From NCBI GenBank assembly GCA_910585265.1, contig CAJUCA010000026.1, positions 1 to 44,807 of the forward strand: DNA of 44,807 bases, read 5' to 3'. Within the stretch, counting starts at the first letter, position 1; the number at the start of each line of letters is the position of its first letter. A program made the position numbers and the translations under genes. The DNA comes from an uncultured Oscillospiraceae bacterium. Its GTDB lineage: Bacteria; Bacillota; Clostridia; Oscillospirales; Oscillospiraceae. The notes beneath the pieces are model-generated. The model was not told where the DNA came from and made no database searches. It saw nothing but the letters and a program-made list of their open reading frames with translations. This document shows positions 23,076-30,261 of this stretch, piece by piece.

Positions 23076-24128
23076 CTATTCTTCAACCTCCGCAATGGTG
23101 CCGCCGCCCAGCACCGCGCCGCTCTCGTCATACACCACCGCCGCCTGTCCCGGCGTCACGGCCCGCTGGGGCTGGGCAAACTCCAGCCGCACCCGCTCCC
23201 CCTCCGGAACCACCCGGACGGGCTGCTCCCGCTGGCGGTAACGGGTTTTCACCAGGGCGGCAAAGGGCTGCTCCGGCGGCTCCACCAGCCAGTTCCAGTC
23301 CCTCGCGGCGCAGCCGGTGGAGTACAGCGACTCCTCCGGCCCCACGGTGACGGTGTTGTCCTCCATGCACTTGGCGCACACGTAGATCCGCCCCGGGGAC
23401 GACACCCCCACCCCCCGCCGCTGGCCGATGGTAAGCCCCGCCGCCCCCCGGTGGCGGCCCACCACCCGGCCCTCCAGGTCCACAATATCCCCGGCGGGGA
23501 AGCTCTGCCCGGTGTACCGCTCCAAAAAGGCCAGGTAGTCCCCATCGGGGATGAAGCAGATGTCCTGGCTGTCCCGCTTCTGGGCGTTGGCCAGACCCGC
23601 CCGCTCCGCCATCTCCCGGGCCTGGGCCTTGGTCAGCCCCCCCAGGGGGAACAGGGTGCGGCCCAGCAGCTCCCTGGGGATGGGGTAGAGCACGTAGCTC
23701 TGATCCCGGCCCAGGTCGGCGGCCTTGCAGAGCCTCCAGCCCCCCGCCCCGTCCTCCAAAATCCGGGCGTAGTGCCCGGTGGCCAGGTAATCGCACCCCA
23801 GCTCCCGGGCCTTCCGGTGGAGCAGGCCGAACTTCAAAAAGCGGTTGCAGTCCACACAGGGGTTGGGGGTCTCCCCCCGGCGGTAGCCCTCCACAAAGCG
23901 GCCGATCACCCGCGCCTCAAACTCCCGGCACAGGGGAAGCACGTGGTGGGGGATGCCCATCCGCTCCGCCGCCGCCCGGGCGTCCTCCAGCGTCTCGGCT
24001 GGCGTGCCGTACAGCTCCATGGTGGCCCCCACGCAGTCATAGCCCTGCTCCCGCAGGAGATACACCGCCGCGCTGGAATCCACCCCGCCGCTCATGGCAA
24101 CCAGCACCCGCCGTCCCGTTCCCTTCAT
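23076..24128 (-). CDS. mnmA: tRNA-specific 2-thiouridylase MnmA
   Basis: A 350-residue enzyme that thiolates U34 of Lys, Glu and Gln tRNAs, using sulfur from a cysteine desulfurase. The ATP-pyrophosphatase P-loop SGGVDSS is at 13-19. The catalytic cysteines are Cys91 (TPNPCVDCN) and Cys191 (DICFIPDGDY), and TGHYAR and IGQRRG are characteristic. Length is typical. Monocistronic, with a consensus promoter upstream. No iscS/nifS-type gene is adjacent, although such a partner often sits next to mnmA in Clostridia. Confidence 0.96.
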   Translation of the reverse strand: MKGTGRRVLVAMSGGVDSSAAVYLLREQGYDCVGATMELYGTPAETLEDARAAAERMGIPHHVLPLCREFEARVIGRFVEGYRRGETPNPCVDCNRFLKFGLLHRKARELGCDYLATGHYARILEDGAGGWRLCKAADLGRDQSYVLYPIPRELLGRTLFPLGGLTKAQAREMAERAGLANAQKRDSQDICFIPDGDYLAFLERYTGQSFPAGDIVDLEGRVVGRHRGAAGLTIGQRRGVGVSSPGRIYVCAKCMEDNTVTVGPEESLYSTGCAARDWNWLVEPPEQPFAALVKTRYRQREQPVRVVPEGERVRLEFAQPQRAVTPGQAAVVYDESGAVLGGGTIAEVEE

Positions 24129-24157
24129 CCTACCGCCCCCTTATCGTTGATTGGGCC

Positions 24158-24186
24158 ATTATAGGGCCTGGAACGCCTCCTGTCAA
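24158..24186 (-). promoter_or_regulatory. Promoter of mnmA
   Basis: On the minus strand TTGACA (24186-24181), a 17-base spacer and TATAAT (24163-24158). Confidence 0.85.
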
Positions 24187-24314
24187 GAGACGGCCTTGGC
24201 GTCCCTTTTCGGATTGGTGCGGCCAAAAGCCGCTTCGTCAAGCCGCGGGTCAAAATTTCCAAAGGGAGCAGTCCCCAGTTGACGAAGGCTGTCCGGCAAA
24301 CAAGTTTTATGGTT

Positions 24315-24647
24315 CTATTTTTTATACTTCCCAAAAGCCTTTTCCTTGTCTAAATGTACATCTCTAAAAAATACGATGAACCATATGATAAACGCGATAA
24401 CCGCCATATACGGTGAGATATAATAGGCTAAAACAGCACCTGTTCCCTGGATGGCTGCCCAAACCAAGAATCTATTTCTTTGGTCCTTGCTTAATTTTTC
24501 CTTATCATACAATGCTCTTTTTTCCTTTGGCATTGTGTTAAAGCCGCTTATCAGCATGACTGACTTCTCTTTGAAAATTGTAAAAATGAAAGTGAGCAGC
24601 AAAAAAAGGAAACACGCTCCGCCGCACACGATAAAACCCGCATTCAT
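24315..24647 (-). CDS. DUF3784 family small membrane protein
   Basis: A 110-residue protein. The N-terminal transmembrane helix (about 4-27) is followed by the family-like motif ISGFNTMPKEKRALYDKEKL, then two more helices (about 62-82 and 84-96) and a basic tail. This matches DUF3784, a family of unknown function common in Firmicutes. The ATG at 24647 is chosen over one six codons earlier because that earlier ATG overlaps the ribosome-binding site AAAGGAG. The gene is clearly AT-richer than everything around it, with AAA/TTT-type codons, which suggests recent acquisition. Confidence 0.8.
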   Translation of the reverse strand: MNAGFIVCGGACFLFLLLTFIFTIFKEKSVMLISGFNTMPKEKRALYDKEKLSKDQRNRFLVWAAIQGTGAVLAYYISPYMAVIAFIIWFIVFFRDVHLDKEKAFGKYKK

Positions 24648-24725
24648 CAAGATAGCTCCTTTCATAAACCCCGGTTTGCCGAAGTGATATCCCGGCAGCA
24701 CTTTCCCGAACCGGGACGCCCCGGC

Positions 24726-24754
24726 TTGACCTCCGCCCGCCGCCGTGCTATCAT
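24726..24754 (+). promoter_or_regulatory. Promoter of the NADAR-like gene
   Basis: TTGACC (24726-24731), a 17-base spacer and TATCAT (24749-24754). Confidence 0.65.
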
Positions 24755-24785
24755 TAGCCCATCCAAACAACAGGAGGTGCCCGCC

Positions 24786-25436
24786 ATGGCGGAACGGCCC
24801 GTATTTTTCCTCAGCCGGGGACGCGTCACCAGCAAGACCTATTCCTTTGAGTGGTTTCCCGGCTTCTCCGCGTCCCAGAAGCGGAAGTCCATCGACAGCC
24901 TGCACCGCGCCGTCCTCCGGGCCAGCCCGGCGGCCCGCCCGCTGGAGGTCAGCACCAAGGGCGGCGAACCCCTGGGCGTCAGGCTCAGTGCCTTTCAGCT
25001 CCGGCTGGACGGCCGCACCCTGGAAAACATTTTCCAAAGCTCCAAGGTGTTCCAGGACGGCGGGCCTTACCCGGATCTGCTGGACGTGCCCCCCAGGGAC
25101 GCCAAGCGGGACCCCCGCCTGCGCGCCTCCGGCCCCCTGACCGCCTTCCGCTTCCAGGGCGCGGACTTCCCCCTGGAGCCCAAGACGGCCTTTTACGACT
25201 ACATTTACCTCGCCGCCGCCAGCCAGTCCCTGACGGCGGAGGAGCTGGGCGGGCTTCTGGCCTACGACTGCTTCACCGACATCGAGTTCAACCCGGCCCG
25301 GAGCCTCAACACCCAGGCCCGCACCGCCGCCCTGCTCCGCCTGCTGCTGGAGGAGTTCGGGCGGGTGCCCCAGCTTTCCCGGGAGGAATTTCTCCAGTAC
25401 CACCGGGAGCGCGTGGCCCCGCCGGAGGGCGGGTAG
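24786..25436 (+). CDS. Orphan protein resembling DarT1-associated NADAR antitoxin (formerly DUF6977)
   Basis: A 216-residue protein with a pattern I recall from the DarT1-associated NADAR family: FEWFPGFSASQKRKSIDSLH, LEVSTKGGEPLGVRLSAF, ENIFQSSKVFQDGGPYPDLL, KRDPRLRASG and the EPKTAFYDYIY and DIEFNPARSLNTQARTAAL segments. NADAR proteins remove ADP-ribose from guanine in DNA and neutralise the DarT1 toxin. No DarT-like gene is adjacent on either side, so this copy is an orphan: a solitary antitoxin, an anti-defence relic, or a protein with another ADP-ribosyl substrate. AGGAGGT supports the ATG at 24786. The family name is from memory and the match should be treated as probable. Confidence 0.65.
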   Translation: MAERPVFFLSRGRVTSKTYSFEWFPGFSASQKRKSIDSLHRAVLRASPAARPLEVSTKGGEPLGVRLSAFQLRLDGRTLENIFQSSKVFQDGGPYPDLLDVPPRDAKRDPRLRASGPLTAFRFQGADFPLEPKTAFYDYIYLAAASQSLTAEELGGLLAYDCFTDIEFNPARSLNTQARTAALLRLLLEEFGRVPQLSREEFLQYHRERVAPPEGG

Positions 25437-25445
25437 GGCGGCCCC

Positions 25446-26255
25446 TCACCCCAGCCCGGACAGGAACCTTCTGATCTCCCGGTTTACCGTTTCCGGCGCG
25501 TCGGTGTTGGCGTTATGCCCCGCCCCCGGCACCCATACCAGCGGCAGGCCGTCCTGACGGTTCCACTCCCGGTTGTAGCGTTTGGCGGAGCCTGCCCCGT
25601 CCTTCTCCCCGCAGATCAAAAGGGCGGGACAGCGGATGTCATAGGCCCGGTCCGCCTCCACCGACTGGGCCACGATCCGGTACCCGAGATCCGCCAGGGC
25701 GCAGTACTCCCGCTTGCCGTAGGATTCCATAAAGCACTTCATCAAGGCCCGGCCGTACTCCGAGACGGCGGTGCCCTTGACCCCCACCCGCACCAGCAGC
25801 TTCCAGGGGAAGGCCAGGTACATCCACTCCGTATGCTTCAGCAGGTACAGCTCCGCCCCTGTATAGTATTTCCGCTTCAGGGAGCAGGAGTCGATGGACA
25901 CGAAGCCGGACGCCGTGCCGGGGTACCGCTCCAGATACACCTGGGACAGGTAGCCCCCCATGGACTGTCCGATCAGCACCGGGCGTTCCGCCCCCTCCCG
26001 CTCCAAAATGGCATGGAGCCAGTCCGCCATGTCCTCCATGGAGAAGGAGAGGGCAAAGGGCCGGGAGGCCCCGTGGGCGGGGGCGTCCCACACCACACAG
26101 TTGAAGTCCGGTTCAAATTCCTCCACCTGCTTGTCGAACAGGCGGTGGTCGGCGGTAAGCCCCGGCAGGAACACCAGCCAGGGCGCGCCCGTCCCCGGCC
26201 CGCCCGTCCAGTAGTGGATATCCCCCGAATGGGTGGAAAAAATCTGCTCTGTCAT
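25446..26255 (-). CDS. Alpha/beta-hydrolase
   Basis: A 269-residue alpha/beta-hydrolase. The oxyanion region VFLPGLTADHRLF, nucleophile elbow GQSMGG (Ser98), a late acidic residue in CGEKDGAG and the catalytic His in PGAGHNAN make up the expected triad. No signal peptide, so cytoplasmic. The substrate is unknown; similar proteins include esterases and ring-cleavage-type hydrolases. AAAGGAGGGG supports the ATG at 26255; the frame is open further upstream through a repeat that is not coding. Its 3' end is 9 bases from the convergent NADAR-like gene. Confidence 0.85.
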   Translation of the reverse strand: MTEQIFSTHSGDIHYWTGGPGTGAPWLVFLPGLTADHRLFDKQVEEFEPDFNCVVWDAPAHGASRPFALSFSMEDMADWLHAILEREGAERPVLIGQSMGGYLSQVYLERYPGTASGFVSIDSCSLKRKYYTGAELYLLKHTEWMYLAFPWKLLVRVGVKGTAVSEYGRALMKCFMESYGKREYCALADLGYRIVAQSVEADRAYDIRCPALLICGEKDGAGSAKRYNREWNRQDGLPLVWVPGAGHNANTDAPETVNREIRRFLSGLG

Positions 26256-26278
26256 TGTCTGCCCCTCCTTTTGGGTAA

Positions 26279-26496
26279 GGCCCCGCCTGCGAAGCAGGCG
26301 GGGCCTCAGCGTGTCGAAAAAGTCTTTTCGCCCCGCTGAGTGCGACTTTTTTGAACAAAGAACGTTCAAAAAAGTCGTTGATTGGACGTGAAAGACACCC
26401 TTCCTGGGTTTCTTTCACACTATCTTCCTTCCCGCTGCCGGAAGGAACGCGTCTTTTTCGGCAGTCTCCGGCCCCGCCTGCTCCGCAGGCGGGGCC
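26279..26496. repeat. Structured repeat element, copy A, between two copies of a terminator hairpin
   Basis: Two nearly identical hairpins, GGCCCCGCCTGC-GAA-GCAGGCGGGGCC (26279-26305) and the same arms with loop TCC (26470-26496), flank a ~165-bp insert. Inside are a 13-bp perfect stem, GACTTTTTTGAAC (26344-26356) with GTTCAAAAAAGTC (26364-26376), and a GTGAAAGA...TCTTTCAC stem around a CCC/GGG core. About 92 bp (26344-26435) recur in reverse orientation at 38951-39042. A further hairpin (CAGCG...CGCTG) is specific to this copy. The interval has no gene. Confidence 0.75.
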
Positions 26497-26504
26497 TCCT
26501 GTCG

Positions 26505-28100
26505 TCACAACGCCCGCAGCATACCGGGGCCCTTTTTCATCAGCAGCAGCCCGCACGCCGCCGTAAACGCCGCCAGCAGGGCCAGCGGCAGTGCCATGGC
26601 CAGCACCGGGTTCGCCATGCTCCCCAGCCAGTACAGCAGGGCGCACAGCCCCAACGCCGCCATGGGCACAAACATACCCAGCACCACCGCCAGGGACTGC
26701 TTCACCACCACCGTCTCGTTCACCGCGTCCAGCTTGGGGAAGGCCAGCCCGATGAACATACCAAAGACCGCGTGGGCGGCGCAGAACAGCAGGGCCGCCA
26801 GCAGCAGCACCGCCCCCTCCAGGGGGGACAGCTCCAGGGCAATGGTCAGGCACACCCCGGCGATCACGGTACAGGGCGCGCTGAACATCAGCTCGAAGCC
26901 GGTTTTCAGGCCCAGCAGGGCCCGCTCGCCCACCGGGGCCTCCCGGAGCACCCACAGGTACTTCCCCTCCAGGCTGACGGAGGGGGCGGCGATGACCACC
27001 ATGGACAGGCAGAAGCCCATCATCAGCGCGGCCAGGGGCATCACAGGCATCCCGCCCCCCATCATGGCCAGCATCTTCCCCAGATCGTCCCGCAGGATCA
27101 GGGCCGCCACGCCCATGCCCACCAGCATGATCAGGCCCATGCAGGAGTTCCAGAAGTACATGGGTATGCCGAACAGCCGCCGCAGCTCCATGCCCAGCAG
27201 GGCCTTCTTCTGTCCGGAGGCGGACTGGGCGGACAGCTTGTAGTCGTTCCGGGCGGAGCGGGCGGCGAAGGCGGTGACCGCCTTGCGGTACACCCGGCCC
27301 AGGCCCAGCACCATCAGGGCGAAGGGCACCGCGCAGCACAGGACGAACAGCACCAGGGCCGTCCAGTCCCCCAAAATCCCGTCCGCCATCCACAGCATGG
27401 GGGCCGCCCAGGACAGGGACTCCTTCACCCCGGCGGCGTTGGCGGCAAGGCCCTCGATCATGCCGTTGAGGTTGAACGCGAACCACAGCACCGCCGCCAG
27501 ATACAGGGCCATCACGATGTTCTGCCCGATCACGCCCCCCTTGGCCAGCTTGGCGGACACAAAGGCCACCAGGGCCCCCATCAGCACAGACAGGGCCGTG
27601 TCCAGCAACGGCAGGGCCAGCACCGCCAGCAGGAGCCGCACCCAGAACAGCGGGTTATGCCCCGCCCCGCTCTGGGTCATGACGGCGCACACCACCCCGG
27701 CGGGAACCAGGATGAAGAAGGAGAATACCAGGTTTTCCAGGTAGATGGCCGTCACCCGGCTGGCCATCAGCGCGGTGGTGGACACGGGCATGGACAGCAG
27801 CAGGTCGTTGTCCTTCCCGCCGAACACCACGCCCTTGGCGGCGAAGGCGGTGAACAGCATCCCGCCCACCAGCGCGCCCATCCCCATAAAGACGAACACC
27901 AGCACCTCCATCTGGAGGGGGGCCAGCACCTGCATCAGCATGGAGCTGTAAAGCCCGGACATATACAGGCCCAGTCCGGCGATGAGCAGGACCACCCCCA
28001 CCCCGGTGGCCGCCTTCTTCCGGTTCTTCCGGCCCATATTGGAGGAGGACAGCAGCATGGACTTGACGCTGACCTTCAGCAAGGCGAGAAACTTCTTCAT
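26505..28100 (-). CDS. ABC transporter permease, large multi-pass membrane protein
   Basis: A 531-residue membrane protein with about twelve to fourteen hydrophobic segments and no ATPase motif. Paired with the ABC ATPase that overlaps it by 4 bases (ATGA), it forms an ABC-2-like exporter. It opens with MKKFLALLKVSVKSMLLSS, a basic/amphipathic start typical of these permeases, and contains GGKDNDLLLSMPVS, a loop seen in related multi-pass permeases near the cytoplasmic side. The ATG at 28100 has GGGGGAG upstream. The substrate is unknown; the MerR regulator upstream hints at toxic-compound or envelope-stress response. Confidence 0.85.
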   Translation of the reverse strand: MKKFLALLKVSVKSMLLSSSNMGRKNRKKAATGVGVVLLIAGLGLYMSGLYSSMLMQVLAPLQMEVLVFVFMGMGALVGGMLFTAFAAKGVVFGGKDNDLLLSMPVSTTALMASRVTAIYLENLVFSFFILVPAGVVCAVMTQSGAGHNPLFWVRLLLAVLALPLLDTALSVLMGALVAFVSAKLAKGGVIGQNIVMALYLAAVLWFAFNLNGMIEGLAANAAGVKESLSWAAPMLWMADGILGDWTALVLFVLCCAVPFALMVLGLGRVYRKAVTAFAARSARNDYKLSAQSASGQKKALLGMELRRLFGIPMYFWNSCMGLIMLVGMGVAALILRDDLGKMLAMMGGGMPVMPLAALMMGFCLSMVVIAAPSVSLEGKYLWVLREAPVGERALLGLKTGFELMFSAPCTVIAGVCLTIALELSPLEGAVLLLAALLFCAAHAVFGMFIGLAFPKLDAVNETVVVKQSLAVVLGMFVPMAALGLCALLYWLGSMANPVLAMALPLALLAAFTAACGLLLMKKGPGMLRAL

Positions 28101-28810
28101 TTCTCCCCCTCCAGCTCCAAAAACACGTCCTCCAGGGAGGAATCGCCCACCAGCTCCCCGGTGGGCCCGGCCTTCACCAGCCGCCCGTCCTTGATGATGG
28201 CGATCTGATGGCACAGCTTCTCCGCCACCTCCAGCACGTGGGTGGAGAAGAACACCGCCGAGCCGCCCCGGCACAGGTCGGCTAAGTACCCCTTCATGAG
28301 ATGGGAGGCGGCGGGGTCCAGCCCCACGAAGGGCTCGTCTAAGATCAGCAGGCGGGGCCGGCGGATGAACGCCGAGATCAGGGCCAGCTTCTGCCGCATC
28401 CCGTGGGAGTAGCTGCCGATGGGGGAGCCTAAATTCCCCGTCAGCTCAAAGGCGTCGCCGTACTTGCCGATGTCGGCGGTGCGCTGGTCCGCCGGAAGGT
28501 CGTACAGGTCGGCGATGAAGTTCAGGTAGTCGATGCCCTTCATGAACTCGTACAGGTCCGGGTTGTCGGGGAGGAATGCGGTGACCCGCTTGGCCCCCAC
28601 CGGATCCTTTTTCACGTCGTGGCCGTCGATGGTGATGGTGCCCTCGGTGAAGTCCATCACCCCCGCCACCGCCCGGAGGGTGGTGGTCTTGCCCGCCCCG
28701 TTGTGGCCGATGAAGCCGTAGATCTCACCGGGCCGGACATGGAGGCTCAGGTCGTCCACCGCCTTCTTGCCGCCGGGATAGGTCTTGGAATAGTGTTCGA
28801 TGCGAAGCAT
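28097..28810 (-). CDS. ABC transporter ATP-binding protein
   Basis: A 237-residue ABC ATPase of the drug/lantibiotic-export type. Walker A is GHNGAGKTT (about 34-42), the signature region is YSHGMRQKLALI, Walker B is LLILDEPFVGLDP, and the H-loop is FSTHVLE. YSHGM replaces the canonical LSGGQ, as is common in this subfamily (CcmA/BcrA-like). The C-terminus ends LVGDSSLEDVFLELEGEK, typical of exporters. It overlaps the permease gene. It lies 53 bases after the DUF1648-like gene, and is probably in the same MerR-controlled operon. Confidence 0.92.
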   Translation of the reverse strand: MLRIEHYSKTYPGGKKAVDDLSLHVRPGEIYGFIGHNGAGKTTTLRAVAGVMDFTEGTITIDGHDVKKDPVGAKRVTAFLPDNPDLYEFMKGIDYLNFIADLYDLPADQRTADIGKYGDAFELTGNLGSPIGSYSHGMRQKLALISAFIRRPRLLILDEPFVGLDPAASHLMKGYLADLCRGGSAVFFSTHVLEVAEKLCHQIAIIKDGRLVKAGPTGELVGDSSLEDVFLELEGEK

Positions 28811-28863
28811 AATATTCTCTCCTTTACAACGCAGATGGCTCTGTTTTCAAAGGTTCCACCGGG

Positions 28864-29148
28864 TCAAAGGTTCATGAAGAACGTAAATCCGATGATAGCC
28901 GCCGCCACGGCCAGGGTGATGAAGCCCGCCGGATGCTTTTCCTGCTCCTGGCTGGAGGCGAAGCCCGCCCCGATCAGCCCCACCGCCGGGGGGATCAGCA
29001 GGCCGAACAGCTTGGGCATGATGGTGCCGGGGCCGCCGTCCATGCCGATCTGCATGATCAGCTGGTCCGGCAGGAGGAACCAGCCCGCCGCCGCCGCGGC
29101 GATCAGCGGGAGTACCAGCAGGAAGGGCCAGTAACGCTTTTTCTCCAT
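28864..29148 (-). CDS. Small DUF1648-like membrane protein
   Basis: A 94-residue protein with three predicted helices (about 6-25, 44-65, 73-92). The segment FLLPDQLIMQIGMDGGPG followed by LFGLLIPPAVGLIG resembles the DUF1648 part of SdpI-type immunity proteins (pattern LPDxIPxHxGxxGxPD). SdpI confers immunity to a peptide toxin in Bacillus; whether this short protein does anything similar is speculation. It starts 5 bases after the YbjQ stop, with AGATGGAG near the ATG, and is part of the MerR operon. Confidence 0.7.
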   Translation of the reverse strand: MEKKRYWPFLLVLPLIAAAAAGWFLLPDQLIMQIGMDGGPGTIMPKLFGLLIPPAVGLIGAGFASSQEQEKHPAGFITLAVAAAIIGFTFFMNL

Positions 29149-29153
29149 CTGGC

Positions 29154-29474
29154 TCACCCCCGGTACTTCACCGCCGTGCCGTACACGGTGATCTCCGCCG
29201 CCCCCTGCATGATGGACGCCGAGGCGTAGCGGATGTTCAGCACCGCGTCCGCCCCCAGGGCCTCCGCCTCGTCCACCATCCGCTTGGTGGCCAGCTGCCG
29301 GGCCTCGGTGAGCATGGCGGTGTACTGCTCGATCTCGCCGCCCACGAAGGTTTTCATCCCCGCCATGAAGTCCTTGCCGAAGCTCTTGCACTGCACCACC
29401 GAGCCCTTCACGATGCCCAGGGCCTCCAGCTCCCGGCTGGGGCCCGGGATATAGTCAATACTGAGAAGCAGCAT
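29154..29474 (-). CDS. YbjQ/DUF74 family protein
   Basis: A 106-residue member of the YbjQ family (also called heavy-metal-binding domain), which forms pentamers in solved structures. Family features visible are IPGPSRELEALGIVKGSVVQ and the central EALGADAVLNIRYASASI, with a C-terminal EITVYGTAVKY strand. The molecular function is not established; a metal or ligand sensor role is suggested for the family. Its 5' end overlaps the MerR gene by 20 bases, so it is translationally coupled. Confidence 0.88.
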   Translation of the reverse strand: MLLLSIDYIPGPSRELEALGIVKGSVVQCKSFGKDFMAGMKTFVGGEIEQYTAMLTEARQLATKRMVDEAEALGADAVLNIRYASASIMQGAAEITVYGTAVKYRG

Positions 29475-30105
29475 CTTCTTCCCCTCCCTTGATCTGCTTG
29501 ATGCGCTGGTACAACGCCGCCAGCACCCCGATGATGATTACCACCGGGACCGCCGCCAGCCCCACGATCACCCCGATGGGAGGCGCGTCCTCCGGCGAGA
29601 CGGTGAAGCCCCACACGATCAGGGCGATAAACGCCGCCATCATCGCCAGCACCACCACCGCCGCCCCCACGGGGCTGACGTACCGGGTGAGCTTATCCTG
29701 TTTTCCCACGTTCATGAATTTCGTCCCCTCCTGTTCCTGCCGCTCCATGCTTTCCAGCACCCCATCGGCGTCCAGCCCGTCCAGCTGGCGGCCGCTGTCC
29801 CGGATCTGGGCGCATACGCCCTGGGCCGCCGCCAGATTGGCCTGCCTGCGCTGGAGCTGGATGATGTGCCGCCCCATGGCGTCCTCCAGGGTCAGCGACC
29901 CGGACTTCAAAAGGCGGATCTCCTCGATGGGCACGTCCAGCATCCGCAGCAGCTTGATTTTTTTCAGCCACACCACGTCGGCGTCGCTGTAGTCCCGGTA
30001 GCCGTTGTCGTTATTGCGCCCGGGGGTGAGCAGCCCTTCCTTTTCATAGAAGCGGATATTGCCCTTGGTGATGCCCACCAGCTGCTCCACCTGGTTGATT
30101 TTCAT
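29455..30105 (-). CDS. MerR-family regulator with C-terminal membrane region
   Basis: A 216-residue protein with an N-terminal MerR winged helix (MKINQVEQLVGITKGNIRFYE, GYRDYSDADVVWLKKIKLLR), a helical middle containing a glutamine-rich coiled-coil segment (about 90-135) and two transmembrane helices (about 150-180 and 185-207). This is a membrane-tethered MerR, sensing at the envelope. GGGAGGGAAGG supports the ATG at 30105. Its promoter has the 19-bp spacer and dyad typical of MerR autoregulation. The operon it leads ends in an ABC exporter, so a stress-response exporter switch is likely. Confidence 0.85.
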   Translation of the reverse strand: MKINQVEQLVGITKGNIRFYEKEGLLTPGRNNDNGYRDYSDADVVWLKKIKLLRMLDVPIEEIRLLKSGSLTLEDAMGRHIIQLQRRQANLAAAQGVCAQIRDSGRQLDGLDADGVLESMERQEQEGTKFMNVGKQDKLTRYVSPVGAAVVVLAMMAAFIALIVWGFTVSPEDAPPIGVIVGLAAVPVVIIIGVLAALYQRIKQIKGGEEDAASQY

Positions 30106-30129
30106 TGCCTTCCCTCCCTTGATGAGGCC

Positions 30130-30160
30130 ATGGTACACCTTCCACAGGGTGGAAGGTCAA
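30130..30160 (-). promoter_or_regulatory. MerR-type promoter with 19-bp spacer and dyad
   Basis: On the minus strand TTGACC (30160-30155), a 19-base spacer and TACCAT (30135-30130). The spacer contains the perfect dyad ACCTTCCAC (30137-30145) and GTGGAAGGT (30149-30157) with a 3-base centre. The overlong spacer and central dyad are the hallmark of promoters untwisted by MerR activators. Confidence 0.85.
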
Positions 30161-30261
30161 GAGGTTTTTTCAAATTTTCCCTACCTTACACCCGCTGGAA
30201 CCTGGGGGCCGCCCTGAAACCGCTTTGAAGATTGGGTTCTCACGCCGCCCGGGCATGGAAC

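Noticed and set aside
24125..24334. Minus-strand frame overlapping the mnmA promoter
   Set aside because: It runs across the consensus mnmA promoter and has no family resemblance I can support.
26382..28208. 600-codon open frame antisense to the ABC permease
   Set aside because: His/Gln/Gly-rich composition typical of the antisense of hydrophobic GC-rich genes; the minus-strand permease is clearly the real gene.
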